From assembly GCF_030542965.1 (NCBI RefSeq), contig NZ_JAUAOA010000009.1:39686-103685 (forward strand): 64,000 nt of DNA, read 5' to 3'. Below, in pieces: positions 37,827 through 46,058 of this stretch. The translations under genes were made by a program, and so were the position numbers. Under the pieces are notes generated by a model. It saw only the letters and a list, made by a program, of their open reading frames with translations, did not search any database and was not told where the DNA came from. The stretch's first letter is position 1. Every line of letters begins with the position of its first letter. Source of the DNA: Azotosporobacter soli. GTDB taxonomy: Bacteria; Bacillota; Negativicutes; SG130.

Positions 37827-38315
37827 TTACGCTTCTCTCTTCGGCAAAACATCGCTCAGCGCAAGCGGCAAGTCACTTGGAATAGTTTGAATTTGCAGCT
37901 GTACGCCAAGCTTTTGAAGTTCTGCAAATGCAGCTTCTTCTTCCTGATCGACCGCTACAGCAGGTGTAAGTTGTCTTTTCCCAGGCCCAGTTCCCAAACC
38001 GCCTACATTTATCGCTTTTAAATCCACGCCGCACTCTATGAGGGCCAACAGAGTTATCGGCGTTGTCGCCAACAACATTAGACGCTCCTCGCCATATGCA
38101 TTAGTCAGCAGCGCATCTGCGCCTTGTTTTTTTGTCAGCACCGAAACGCGTACGCCCTGCGGCGCAACTGTTTCAAGCAGCATTTTACGAATTGCATCAT
38201 TTGCCGCTCTATCATCGACAACGACCATTCTATCGACTGGACAAGCCCTGTGCCAAGCCATCACGACCTGACCATGAATTAAGCGATCATCGATGCGTAC
38301 CAGTTCAATTGACAT
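37827..38315 (-). CDS. PTS mannose/fructose/sorbose-family EIIB
   Basis: The cytoplasmic 162-residue EIIB carries the phosphorylated His in RIDDRLIHGQVVMAW near residue 14; NVGGLGTGPGKRQLTPAV is also characteristic. In LevR systems, EIIB is the negative phosphate donor to the activator when sugar is absent. The gene sits between EIIA and ptsH. No EIIC or EIID gene is present in the operon or anywhere in the window, which is unusual for this family. Confidence 0.93.
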   Translation of the reverse strand: MSIELVRIDDRLIHGQVVMAWHRACPVDRMVVVDDRAANDAIRKMLLETVAPQGVRVSVLTKKQGADALLTNAYGEERLMLLATTPITLLALIECGVDLKAINVGGLGTGPGKRQLTPAVAVDQEEEAAFAELQKLGVQLQIQTIPSDLPLALSDVLPKREA

Positions 38316-38358
38316 CTCTCTTCTCCTTTGCCTTCATTGAAAAACCCAGCCCAAAGCT

Positions 38359-38751
38359 TTAACGCGGCAACTGCAGTCGGCAAATGCCGCCGCACCCGCT
38401 TTCAATTGCAACTTGTGCCAGCAAGTCCAATTGACTGTTCCGCATCGCTAAAACCTCGGTAAGCATGGACAGGTTGACGCCGCTGACGATTTCGATTTTC
38501 CCGCCTTTGCATGCGAGCCACGCTGAAGCATTGTATGGACTGCCGCCGGCAAGATCGACTAGTACCAGAACGCCTTGCCCTTGTTCTACTTCGTGCACCG
38601 CCTGCAACAGCTCCGCCTGCAAACGTGCCGGCGCTGCGCCGGTCTCAAAGCAAAGCACTGCAACCGCTGACTGCTTACCAAGAAGATCTTCCGCAGTTTC
38701 CAGCAGCGCCTTGGCCAAAAAACCATGACTCGCGATTACAACACCGATCAT
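38359..38751 (-). CDS. PTS mannose/fructose/sorbose-family EIIA
   Basis: The 130-residue EIIA-Man domain protein has the phosphoacceptor His in VVIASHGFLAKALLETAE and the loop VDLAGGSPYNASAWL. The ATG at 38751 follows GGGGTGGAGGC; upstream in-frame sequence to 38847 runs through the sigma54 promoter and is not coding. It is the first gene of the PTS operon, about 30 bases from the predicted start of transcription. Confidence 0.93.
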   Translation of the reverse strand: MIGVVIASHGFLAKALLETAEDLLGKQSAVAVLCFETGAAPARLQAELLQAVHEVEQGQGVLVLVDLAGGSPYNASAWLACKGGKIEIVSGVNLSMLTEVLAMRNSQLDLLAQVAIESGCGGICRLQLPR

Positions 38752-38790
38752 GCCTCCACCCCCATTTCGACGCACTACCTTGAATAATAC

Positions 38791-38807
38791 AGCAATTTCC
38801 GTGCCAA
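38791..38807 (-). promoter_or_regulatory. Sigma54 (-24/-12) promoter of the PTS operon
   Basis: TTGGCACGGAAATTGCT on the minus strand matches the sigma54 consensus at the -24 GG, the -12 GC and the flanking bases with correct spacing. Transcription would start near 38780. Two GCAAG-C repeats about 15 bases apart lie upstream (38818-38850) and could be activator sites. Confidence 0.92.
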
Positions 38808-38901
38808 CAATTGTCTTGCAATTTTCAGACTTGCGTTTCAAAGGCAAACCGTCTTTTGTATTTTTTTCCCTTTCACTGTTTTAATTCTGTCCAACTCTTA
38901 A

Positions 38902-38957
38902 AAGACACAATAAAGCGACTGTTCTCGCAAATCAAAACAGTCGCTTTACTGTGTCTT
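38902..38957 (-). terminator. Terminator of pfkA copy 2
   Basis: A 20-bp stem with one wobble has a 16-base loop and a CTTTT tail on the minus strand, overlapping the pfkA stop. It isolates pfkA copy 2 from the sigma54 operon. Confidence 0.85.
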
Positions 38958-39915
38958 ACGACAGCAACGTAGCCAGACGAAACATCGTCGGGTCAATGCC
39001 TTTTTTGTAACTGATAGCATCACCGAGATCCACATTGACAATCAAACCGGTCTTGTAGCCGAACATGATGTTTGACAAGCCCTGCGACAGAGCCAAAACA
39101 GCACGTTCGGCAAGCATGCTTGCTAAAATCCGGTCAAACGCCGACGGCGAACCGCCACGTTGTATATGCCCCAATACCGAAACTCTCGTTTCTGCACCGG
39201 TTTCCTTCGCAATTTTCTCGCCGATTGCCGCCGCACTTCCCGCACCTTCGGCAACGACAATAATGCTGTATTTCTTGCCGCTGTCACGCGACTGTATCAG
39301 TTGCTGACAAATATCATCCAGATCAATCTTCATTTCCGGAATCAGAATGTGTTCGGCGCCGCCGGCCAATCCGGAAGCCAATGCAATCCAACCTGAATTG
39401 CGGCCCATAACTTCAAGCAAAATCACGCGCCGATGCGCGGATGCAGTATCGCGCAGCTTATTGATCGCATCAAGCACGGTATTTACCGCCGTATCAAAAC
39501 CAATCGTATAATCGGTGCCCCATATATCATTGTCGATCGTTCCCGGCAATCCGACAACCGCCATGCCCATATCAGCCAGCAGCTTGGCACCGCTGAGCGA
39601 TCCATCGCCGCCGATCACAATTACGCCTTCAATGCCATGCCGTCTTAGATTATCCAAAGCCTTTTGACGTCCCTCCGGTGTCTTGAATTCCTCACAACGC
39701 GCCGTACCCAAAACAGTTCCGCCGCGCTGTATAATATCGCCGACCGAGCGGGATGTCAGTTGCTCCATCTCATCATTAGTCATTCCGGCATAGCCATTGT
39801 AAATCCCCCAGACTTCCATTCCTTCATGCAGCGCGACGCGGACCGCCGAGCGGATCGCGGCGTTCATTCCCGGACAATCACCGCCGCTGGTCATAATGGC
39901 AATACGTTTCAACAT
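38956..39915 (-). CDS. pfkA: ATP-dependent 6-phosphofructokinase, copy 2
   Basis: This is a second complete phosphofructokinase of 319 residues, the canonical length. It has SGGDCPGMN, GGDGSLSGA, PGTIDNDIWGTDYTIGFDT, EVMGRNSGW and GHIQRGGSPS. The ATG at 39915 has GGGG 9 bases upstream; a GTG at 39921 is crowded. It is transcribed separately from copy 1, with its own terminator and outside the sigma54 promoter, so it is probably the constitutive glycolytic enzyme. Confidence 0.95.
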   Translation of the reverse strand: MLKRIAIMTSGGDCPGMNAAIRSAVRVALHEGMEVWGIYNGYAGMTNDEMEQLTSRSVGDIIQRGGTVLGTARCEEFKTPEGRQKALDNLRRHGIEGVIVIGGDGSLSGAKLLADMGMAVVGLPGTIDNDIWGTDYTIGFDTAVNTVLDAINKLRDTASAHRRVILLEVMGRNSGWIALASGLAGGAEHILIPEMKIDLDDICQQLIQSRDSGKKYSIIVVAEGAGSAAAIGEKIAKETGAETRVSVLGHIQRGGSPSAFDRILASMLAERAVLALSQGLSNIMFGYKTGLIVNVDLGDAISYKKGIDPTMFRLATLLS

Positions 39916-40019
39916 GCTCACTATCCCCTTTCACTCATGAATGCAATGTTTCTCTACAAAAGCGGCTTCCCCTTCTATCTTTTCCCATTATAAACCAGTT
40001 CTCACTTGCAAAGATACCT

Positions 40020-41075
40020 TTATTGTTCATTATGAAAGAATAATTTGTAATAATACATGCCTCTTGCTTCATCATAACCACGTTCTAGATTATCTTCCAA
40101 CCCCTCTGTCCCTTCGCTCAAACGGATTTCCATCGCAGTGTCGAGTTTTATCTGATTACGATAGCGCCGTTTCGCGTTACGCAAAGCCGGAGCAGAAACA
40201 GTAAAGCTATCTACGGAAGGCGCGCCCTGATTCATTTGGTATAATTCACGATGTTCTTTGAATTCTTGGATCCGTTCCGGTTCGCGGATGACTTCGGCTG
40301 CGAATTCATCAATATTAAAGGTTTCACTGCGGCCGAAATAACCAATCGCAGATGACATCAGCACCGCCTGATCTTTTCGGTCTGCTTTGCCCTGCACGCA
40401 AGCCTGTTCCGCAAAATCGCGACAAATTTCCAAGCAATTCAAAGTATGAAAATATTCATCGGCCACGGGTTGAATGCGCAAGAAGCGCTCCTTCCAATAT
40501 TGCGCTTCATCGTTTTTTGAAATACCGTCAACCGCCATAACGCGAAAACCAGCCATCGAATCCAGATTAAAAATCAGACAGCCTTTATCCAAACGTTTGA
40601 TATTGATGCCTTTATGACAATCAAGCGAAAACCGAGCGCCGCGCTCTTCTACCTGGAGATAGGTCGCCTTGTGTTCCGTTTTAAAAATACCAATCGCATC
40701 TACCAACTGTCCATCAATTTCGCAATCACTAAAACGGGCGATGTAAACTTCACCGCCCTTGATCTGCGGATGATCCGAAACGTCATACAAATACCGGCAA
40801 ATATGCTGCGACTGTTGATGAAACGACTCCTCACGGATAAACATATCACAGATATACATATATATTTCATTTAAATGTAAATCAGCCGGATGATCGAAGC
40901 GATGCAGTGCGCCGGTCTTAAATGAACTCAAAAAATATTTGAGCAGCGCCTCCTCCAATTCGGCGTCTTCAATTTGGTAAGGTTGGTTGGACAAAGTCAT
41001 ACCTTCGTCTCTAAGCCGATTTCCCACGCGATGAATCGATAAGGCAGTCAACTTTGCCTTTGCTATATTTAACAT
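40020..41075 (-). CDS. Nucleoid-associated protein (NdpA/YejK family, 37 kDa)
   Basis: The 351-residue protein resembles the PF04245 nucleoid-associated family: an N-terminal MLNIAKAKLTALSIHRVGN, a central IGIFKTEHKATYLQV and VMAVDGISKNDEAQYWKERFL. Family members bind the nucleoid in E. coli; the role in Firmicutes is not established. It is a single-gene unit with GAGGTGAG before the ATG, and no terminator hairpin was recognised downstream. Confidence 0.8.
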   Translation of the reverse strand: MLNIAKAKLTALSIHRVGNRLRDEGMTLSNQPYQIEDAELEEALLKYFLSSFKTGALHRFDHPADLHLNEIYMYICDMFIREESFHQQSQHICRYLYDVSDHPQIKGGEVYIARFSDCEIDGQLVDAIGIFKTEHKATYLQVEERGARFSLDCHKGINIKRLDKGCLIFNLDSMAGFRVMAVDGISKNDEAQYWKERFLRIQPVADEYFHTLNCLEICRDFAEQACVQGKADRKDQAVLMSSAIGYFGRSETFNIDEFAAEVIREPERIQEFKEHRELYQMNQGAPSVDSFTVSAPALRNAKRRYRNQIKLDTAMEIRLSEGTEGLEDNLERGYDEARGMYYYKLFFHNEQ

Positions 41076-41175
41076 CTTATAATCTCACCTCGTTATCATT
41101 GTACCATACCCGACAGCGCACTTACAGTTTCTCAACATAAGGCCACGCATCCACTTTACATCAATTTTCAATTTA

Positions 41176-41204
41176 TTGCTTTTTCATTCAAGAAGTGTTA
41201 CACT
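41176..41204 (+). promoter_or_regulatory. pheA promoter
   Basis: TTGCTT (41176-41181) and TACACT (41199-41204) are spaced by 17 bases. A small hairpin AGAGG-AGTA-CCTCT covers the ribosome site just before the ATG. Confidence 0.55.
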
Positions 41205-41240
41205 TACTTCTACTTTATATTTGAGAGGAGTACCTCTATC

Positions 41241-42065
41241 ATGCGCCAATTAGCCTTTCTCGGTCCTCACGGCACACATAGCGAAGAATTGGCTCGTTTA
41301 GCTTTTCCCGACCGGCAATTGACTGAATATCCGACGATTGCCGATTGCCTGCAAGCAGTCGCTGATCTACATATGCCTGCAGCGCTTGTTCCGATTGAAA
41401 ATTCCTTAGAAGGAACCGTCAACATTACACTTGATCTCTTATCCCAAGATCAGCATCTGTTCATCACCAAGGAATTTGTCTGGCCGATTCGCCATCATTT
41501 ATTAACTTATCCCGGCAGTACAGATGCGCCTCACACTATTTTTTCCCACCCACAGGCCTTGGCACAATGCCGCCAATACATCAGAAGAAACTATCCTGAT
41601 GCGCGTCTCACCCCTGTCGACAGCACCGCCGCCGCCGCACTGACCGTTTCCCAGCGCGGCTTTGGCCACGCCGCGATTGCGGCACGACGTTCCGCCGACT
41701 TATATCAACTCGTCGCCAGCGAAAATCACATTTGCGATTCGGACGACAACCATACTCGCTTCGTTTTAGTAGAGCCGACACTGCCCGCTTTGCTGGAAAC
41801 TCCCGCCAAGACATCGATCGTCTGTCGCATGCAGGGAAACAAGCCTGGCAGCTTATATTTGCTCCTGGAAGTTTTCGCCCGCCATAATATCAATCTTGTT
41901 CGGATTGAATCACGTCCGGCGCGCACTCGTCTGGGCGAATACAGTTTTTTCCTCGATCTGGAAGGCAGTCTGCTCGATCCTCCGATTGCAGAGACACTTC
42001 GCAGCATTCGCGAGCATTGCTCTTATATTTCCATTCTAGGTTGTTATCCTACTGTTTGTTTTTAA
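41241..42065 (+). CDS. pheA: Prephenate dehydratase
   Basis: It converts prephenate to phenylpyruvate in phenylalanine synthesis. The 274 residues consist of a catalytic domain (about 1-180; FLGPHGTHSEELA, PIENSLEGTVN, the TRF motif in DDNHTRFVLVE) and a C-terminal ACT domain (about 190-270; GSLYLLLEVFARHNINLVRI with ESRP) that binds Phe. No chorismate mutase domain is fused. It is a monocistronic plus-strand gene. Confidence 0.96.
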   Translation: MRQLAFLGPHGTHSEELARLAFPDRQLTEYPTIADCLQAVADLHMPAALVPIENSLEGTVNITLDLLSQDQHLFITKEFVWPIRHHLLTYPGSTDAPHTIFSHPQALAQCRQYIRRNYPDARLTPVDSTAAAALTVSQRGFGHAAIAARRSADLYQLVASENHICDSDDNHTRFVLVEPTLPALLETPAKTSIVCRMQGNKPGSLYLLLEVFARHNINLVRIESRPARTRLGEYSFFLDLEGSLLDPPIAETLRSIREHCSYISILGCYPTVCF

Positions 42066-42077
42066 CTCGTTGTCCGC

Positions 42078-42127
42078 AAAGAGAAGGACGTTGCAGCATC
42101 ATTATCGTGCAACGTCCTTCTCTTTTT
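42078..42127. terminator. Bidirectional terminator between pheA and the fliK-like gene
   Basis: An 18-bp perfect stem (42078-42095 with 42108-42125) has a 12-base loop and T-runs in both directions. Confidence 0.88.
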
Positions 42128-44126
42128 ATATTTGATTACCGCCTAAGTCCGCCAAGCGCAAGCGCTCGTTTTCCAGCTTTTTGCGCAACTCCGGCAACTG
42201 CTGACGAAACTGTTGCAACGCTTCCGACATCTTAAAGCCAACCCGCACATCCAAGCGTTCCTTTTCGTAAACACGAAATACCGCCGTGACATCGCCGATA
42301 TGTTTCGTTTCCAGACTAATCCGCAACCACGTCTCATAATCATTTGCCGCACGTCGGCTTTGCTCTTTCTCGCGCTGGTGATAGATGTGAATATGCGCTG
42401 GATAAACTACACCCTCACCCATTTGCAATCCAGTGGAAAAAGACAATACGCTTTGTTCTGCTTGCCTTTCCCGCATTACAACATCTGGTTTTTGCACGCT
42501 CGCGGCAATCTCTTTCACGGTAGCTGCCGCCTGACGCAATGTACTCTCACTATGTTCCTGCCACTCTGCCGCACTTGCAATCCGCAGCGCCAATGCCGCC
42601 TTTGTCAACTCAGGATTTTGCTGTCTGCGAACGGCATCCGGCAAAAGCACTCCTGACGCATTGCTTTCCGCTTTTTGCTGCAACGCCGTCCAAGCCGGAT
42701 TATTTTCGACATTTTTCAAATCCAGGCCTACGGTCAAACGCTCAACCTTTCCCTGCAACAGCGCCGCCGCGGCATCTTTTGCAGCAGTTTGCTTGACCAT
42801 TTTCATCAGTTCAGCGACATCATCCGCCGCTTTACCAAACTGTCCGGTAAAACTTTCGAGCAACGCTTTTACTTCCGGCATTAGCACTGTTTTTCCGCCT
42901 GCCGCTGTTTCGACAAGGCTTGACTGCTTTACGCCCAGCGCCAAATTCAAGTTAGTTTCCATTTTGGCTAGTTTCTCTTGAATATTTCCTGACTGCAAAC
43001 TTTCTGCCAATGCATTCATCACTTTGCCTGGCAATTGTTCCGCTAGCAGCGCCAGTTTTTCTCCGGCAGCGGGCAACGGTGCTTTCCCGGACACTTCTTG
43101 CGCTGTTTTTCCTAGTTCCCGCAACACTTGTACTGCTGATTCCAGTTCATCTACCGTCATCTCCAGATACGGTTCGGCCGCGGCGATTGCCCGCATTGTC
43201 CAAGTCGTTTTGAGTTGCGGCAGATCGTGTTGTCCCGCTACGCTTTTCAGTTCATCCGGTTGCAACACAGTTAGCGCACTTGTCATCTGTGCAAAATTCT
43301 TTGCCTGCTGCGTTTGCGAACCTTCGCCCGCTTTAAAAGCCTCGCTGAGCTTTTGCAGTTGCCCGAGCATCATGCGATTATCATCCGTTACAACTTTGGC
43401 AAGTTGCAACAATTCAATTGCCGCCTGCTTCGGCGTGTTTCCTTGTTCCCCTGGAAAAAGCAGCGTTCCCAAGTTATTCGTACCACTCCCCGGCGTCAAC
43501 GCTTTAGCCTGAAAAACATTTGCGCCTGCATTTTGCACTTGACCGGACAACTCTTTTGCCGTCGCTACGTTCCGGTTACTGTCTACCTCCGGCAAAAAAT
43601 CCGCCAAAGTCTGTGACCCAAGCACACGGGGCAATCCATCCTTCGCAATCGGTTGTTCGTTTTGCTGCAAGACTGAAAAGCGTTTTGCCAATTCAGCCGA
43701 CAAATTTTTTCCGTCATCGCCCGTTTCCAATATGGACACCGCCACTTGCAAAACATCTGCCAGATCATTCAGTACCTCGGCGGTCACTCTCTGCTGTTTG
43801 AACACTTCAACTACGCCTTTAGAAACGCTTTCTCGCCCCGCACTCGTCTGCTGCAGCAACTCCGTAACCGCTTCTTTGATTTCCTGCGGCAAACTTTCGA
43901 TCAGATCCTGTCGGCCTTGTAGATTTTTTGCAAGCTCCGTCAGTTTTTGCCGCAATACATCATTTATATCCAAATGAAAATCTTTGTCCACTGTCGTTTT
44001 TTGATTCGCATCCGCCGTCTCCGCTGCCCCTTGTGCAGGCTCAGCAGCAACAGCAACTTTTTCATCCACCGCACTCGCATTTATGCTCGCATTGCTATTT
44101 CCCGTTACAACTTTGCCGATTTCCAT
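42126..44126 (-). CDS. FliK-like flagellar hook-length control protein
   Basis: This large, low-complexity protein of 666 residues is rich in Ala, Gln, Leu and Glu. The final 130 residues resemble the FliK C-terminal (Flg_hook) domain: WLRISLETKHIGDVTAVFRV, ERLDVRVGFK and LRQQLPELRKKLE-like helices. The long helical N-terminal part fits a molecular ruler. The ATG at 44126 has a perfect GGAGGTGA; upstream ATGs lack it. It stands alone, with no hook or export genes nearby, so it could be a second FliK-type protein. Confidence 0.72.
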   Translation of the reverse strand: MEIGKVVTGNSNASINASAVDEKVAVAAEPAQGAAETADANQKTTVDKDFHLDINDVLRQKLTELAKNLQGRQDLIESLPQEIKEAVTELLQQTSAGRESVSKGVVEVFKQQRVTAEVLNDLADVLQVAVSILETGDDGKNLSAELAKRFSVLQQNEQPIAKDGLPRVLGSQTLADFLPEVDSNRNVATAKELSGQVQNAGANVFQAKALTPGSGTNNLGTLLFPGEQGNTPKQAAIELLQLAKVVTDDNRMMLGQLQKLSEAFKAGEGSQTQQAKNFAQMTSALTVLQPDELKSVAGQHDLPQLKTTWTMRAIAAAEPYLEMTVDELESAVQVLRELGKTAQEVSGKAPLPAAGEKLALLAEQLPGKVMNALAESLQSGNIQEKLAKMETNLNLALGVKQSSLVETAAGGKTVLMPEVKALLESFTGQFGKAADDVAELMKMVKQTAAKDAAAALLQGKVERLTVGLDLKNVENNPAWTALQQKAESNASGVLLPDAVRRQQNPELTKAALALRIASAAEWQEHSESTLRQAAATVKEIAASVQKPDVVMRERQAEQSVLSFSTGLQMGEGVVYPAHIHIYHQREKEQSRRAANDYETWLRISLETKHIGDVTAVFRVYEKERLDVRVGFKMSEALQQFRQQLPELRKKLENERLRLADLGGNQI

Positions 44127-44180
44127 AGGAATCACCTCCATACTATCTATTTCATCGAAGAAATATTCTCTCACATTAAG

Positions 44181-44208
44181 AGAAAAGACAGCCGCCATGC
44201 GACTGTCT
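44181..44208 (-). terminator. Terminator of the DedA/YqaA gene
   Basis: A 10-bp hairpin with a 3-base loop is followed by TTTTCTC on the minus strand, 2 bases past the stop. Confidence 0.65.
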
Positions 44209-44210
44209 CT

Positions 44211-44786
44211 TTATTCATTTTCTCTAGACGGTTCCCTCCGATACCAGTAAAAAGCAATAATACCGCCAACCACTAGCATTAAGAATAGAATCAAAAAATG
44301 ATCCGATGCATTCGTTATCAATTCCAACGCCTTAGGGCCATAATAATAAATCAGTACGCCTTCGAGTAAAAATCGTTTCCCGCGCCCTAAAACAGAAGCA
44401 ATGAAAAACACTAACAGGTTAACACGAAAGACACCCGCGCTAATACTGACGAATTTATAAGGAATTGGCGCCATCGCTGCAAAAAAAATGGCCCATCCCC
44501 CATATTTTTCAATCCATTCGCGAATCTTCTCCGCCTGCTCAGCCGGAATAAAGCGTTGCACTAAAGGTATGCCAAAGCGCCCGCCAGCGCCATAACCGAC
44601 AAATCCGCCCAGCACAGAGCCTGTAGTTGCTACTGCAGAGTAGTAAATCGCCTCCTGCGGCATAGCCAACGCCATCGGAATCAACAAAAGATCCGGTAAA
44701 ATCGGCGAAATAAAAGACTCAATAAAGGATAATACAAACAACCCTGATACACCGTAGTTTTGGAAAATCGGAATCCACGCTTCCAC
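44211..44786 (-). CDS. YqaA/DedA-family (SNARE-associated) membrane protein
   Basis: The 191-residue polytopic protein has hydrophobic segments at about 12-38, 48-70, 96-118, 124-145 and 162-180. The AMAPIPYKFVSISAGVFR segment with its Pro and Arg and the GYGAGGRFG loop are typical of the VTT/DedA superfamily, whose characterised members move lipids such as undecaprenyl phosphate or PE. Substrate unknown. Single gene with its own terminator. Confidence 0.85.
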   Translation of the reverse strand: MEAWIPIFQNYGVSGLFVLSFIESFISPILPDLLLIPMALAMPQEAIYYSAVATTGSVLGGFVGYGAGGRFGIPLVQRFIPAEQAEKIREWIEKYGGWAIFFAAMAPIPYKFVSISAGVFRVNLLVFFIASVLGRGKRFLLEGVLIYYYGPKALELITNASDHFLILFLMLVVGGIIAFYWYRREPSRENE

Positions 44787-44868
44787 TCTTTCACCTCGAT
44801 ACCCTCATAGACTGCTTTGACTATTATAGACTACTTTTCTTTAAAGTGCCAGTTCTATTCCCGTTACA

Positions 44869-45951
44869 TCAGTCATTTATGATTTCTATAATCACAATAT
44901 TTTTTTCGCTTTCTAAATCGATAAAATCGCCGGCTTGCGTTCTAACTACCGGCCTAGTCGCCATCGGATGATGCAAAGCCACCACTTCCGCGAGTCGACC
45001 ATCACTAAGCTTGACGCGATTACCGATCAGATAGTCGCGGATATTATTCATAAATGTCGTGCAGACATCCGGGTCTAATTTGCCAAACATCTCTTCCGTC
45101 AAAGTTTTCAACACCTTAAACGGGGTATGGCGTTTCCGATAGACACGGTCTGACGTCATTGCATCATACACATCTGCAACCGCAACAATTTTCGCATAGG
45201 GATGAAGCTCTCCACCGCATGTTCTATGCGGGTAACCACTGCCATCCATTCGTTCATGGTGTTGCAATACGGCGCAGGCAACCGGCCAGGCAACGATGAC
45301 ACCGCTTTTTTGCAGCAGCTCATAGCCTTTTGTTACATGTTGCTGCATAATCGCCATCTCAGCCGGAGTAAGTTTGCCCGGTTTTGTCAGTAGTTCCAGT
45401 GGTATTCTTGATTTCCCAACATCATGCAGCAAACCCGCCAAAGACAATTGACAAATCGCCTCCTCCTCATAGCCCATCCATTTGCCAATTACGCCGCAAA
45501 GAAGCGCAACTTTTACGGAATGATGGAACGTATATTCATCACAAGCATGCAGCTCGTACAAATTATGAATAATGCCGCGATAGTTCAGCATTGGTAAAAT
45601 CATGCCTTGCACAAGACGCTCCATTTCATCCATCGACAAACGCTCACATACCCGCATATCTTGGAACGCATCCTTCACCGATTGGACTGTCTCCATGTAC
45701 ACCGACATAAAGCGTTTCTTTTCCGCCGGCTCGTTCAGCGATTTTGCCAAAATATCGGGCCATTCTTCCCGCTGTCTTATATCGAGGGAGGCGACCCCTC
45801 CTTTTTTAAAGCGCGCCAATAATTCGGTCGTCAACACCGTACCTTCTTCCAGCATTCTCCCGTTACCAGGAAGCAAAACCTCAGTTCCCAGTTCCATGCC
45901 AGGAAGGATTTCCTTGAGAAGCACCTTGCGAATCATATAGCCGTGTCCCAC
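44869..45951 (-). CDS. HD-GYP domain phosphodiesterase
   Basis: The 360-residue cytoplasmic protein has an N-terminal region of about 110 residues found in many clostridial HD-GYP proteins (DUF3391-like; LKEILPGMELGTEV) and a catalytic HD-GYP domain (about 125-310). HDVGKSRIPLELL and HHERMDGSGYPHRTCGG are intact, predicting c-di-GMP hydrolysis. The GTG at 45951 follows GGGAGG at 5 bases. It is the second HD-GYP enzyme in the window. Confidence 0.9.
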   Translation of the reverse strand: MGHGYMIRKVLLKEILPGMELGTEVLLPGNGRMLEEGTVLTTELLARFKKGGVASLDIRQREEWPDILAKSLNEPAEKKRFMSVYMETVQSVKDAFQDMRVCERLSMDEMERLVQGMILPMLNYRGIIHNLYELHACDEYTFHHSVKVALLCGVIGKWMGYEEEAICQLSLAGLLHDVGKSRIPLELLTKPGKLTPAEMAIMQQHVTKGYELLQKSGVIVAWPVACAVLQHHERMDGSGYPHRTCGGELHPYAKIVAVADVYDAMTSDRVYRKRHTPFKVLKTLTEEMFGKLDPDVCTTFMNNIRDYLIGNRVKLSDGRLAEVVALHHPMATRPVVRTQAGDFIDLESEKNIVIIEIIND

Positions 45952-46008
45952 TATGTCCTCCCTAATAAACCGCCTAAACGGTAAATCGTTTCCTCTCCAT
46001 TATATACA

Positions 46009-46041
46009 CAAAAGGAAGACGATTCTATCGTCTTCCTTTTG
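46009..46041. terminator. Terminator of the DUF4127 operon
   Basis: A perfect 15-bp hairpin with a TCT loop lies 18 bases past the stop, with T-rich tails on both sides. Confidence 0.85.
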
Positions 46042-46058
46042 TTTTTTTACTTAAAAAA

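Noticed and set aside
37827..38751. EIIA and EIIB as parts of a complete mannose transporter in this window
   Set aside because: No membrane EIIC or EIID gene exists between 31 and 45 kb; every gene there is assigned to something else.
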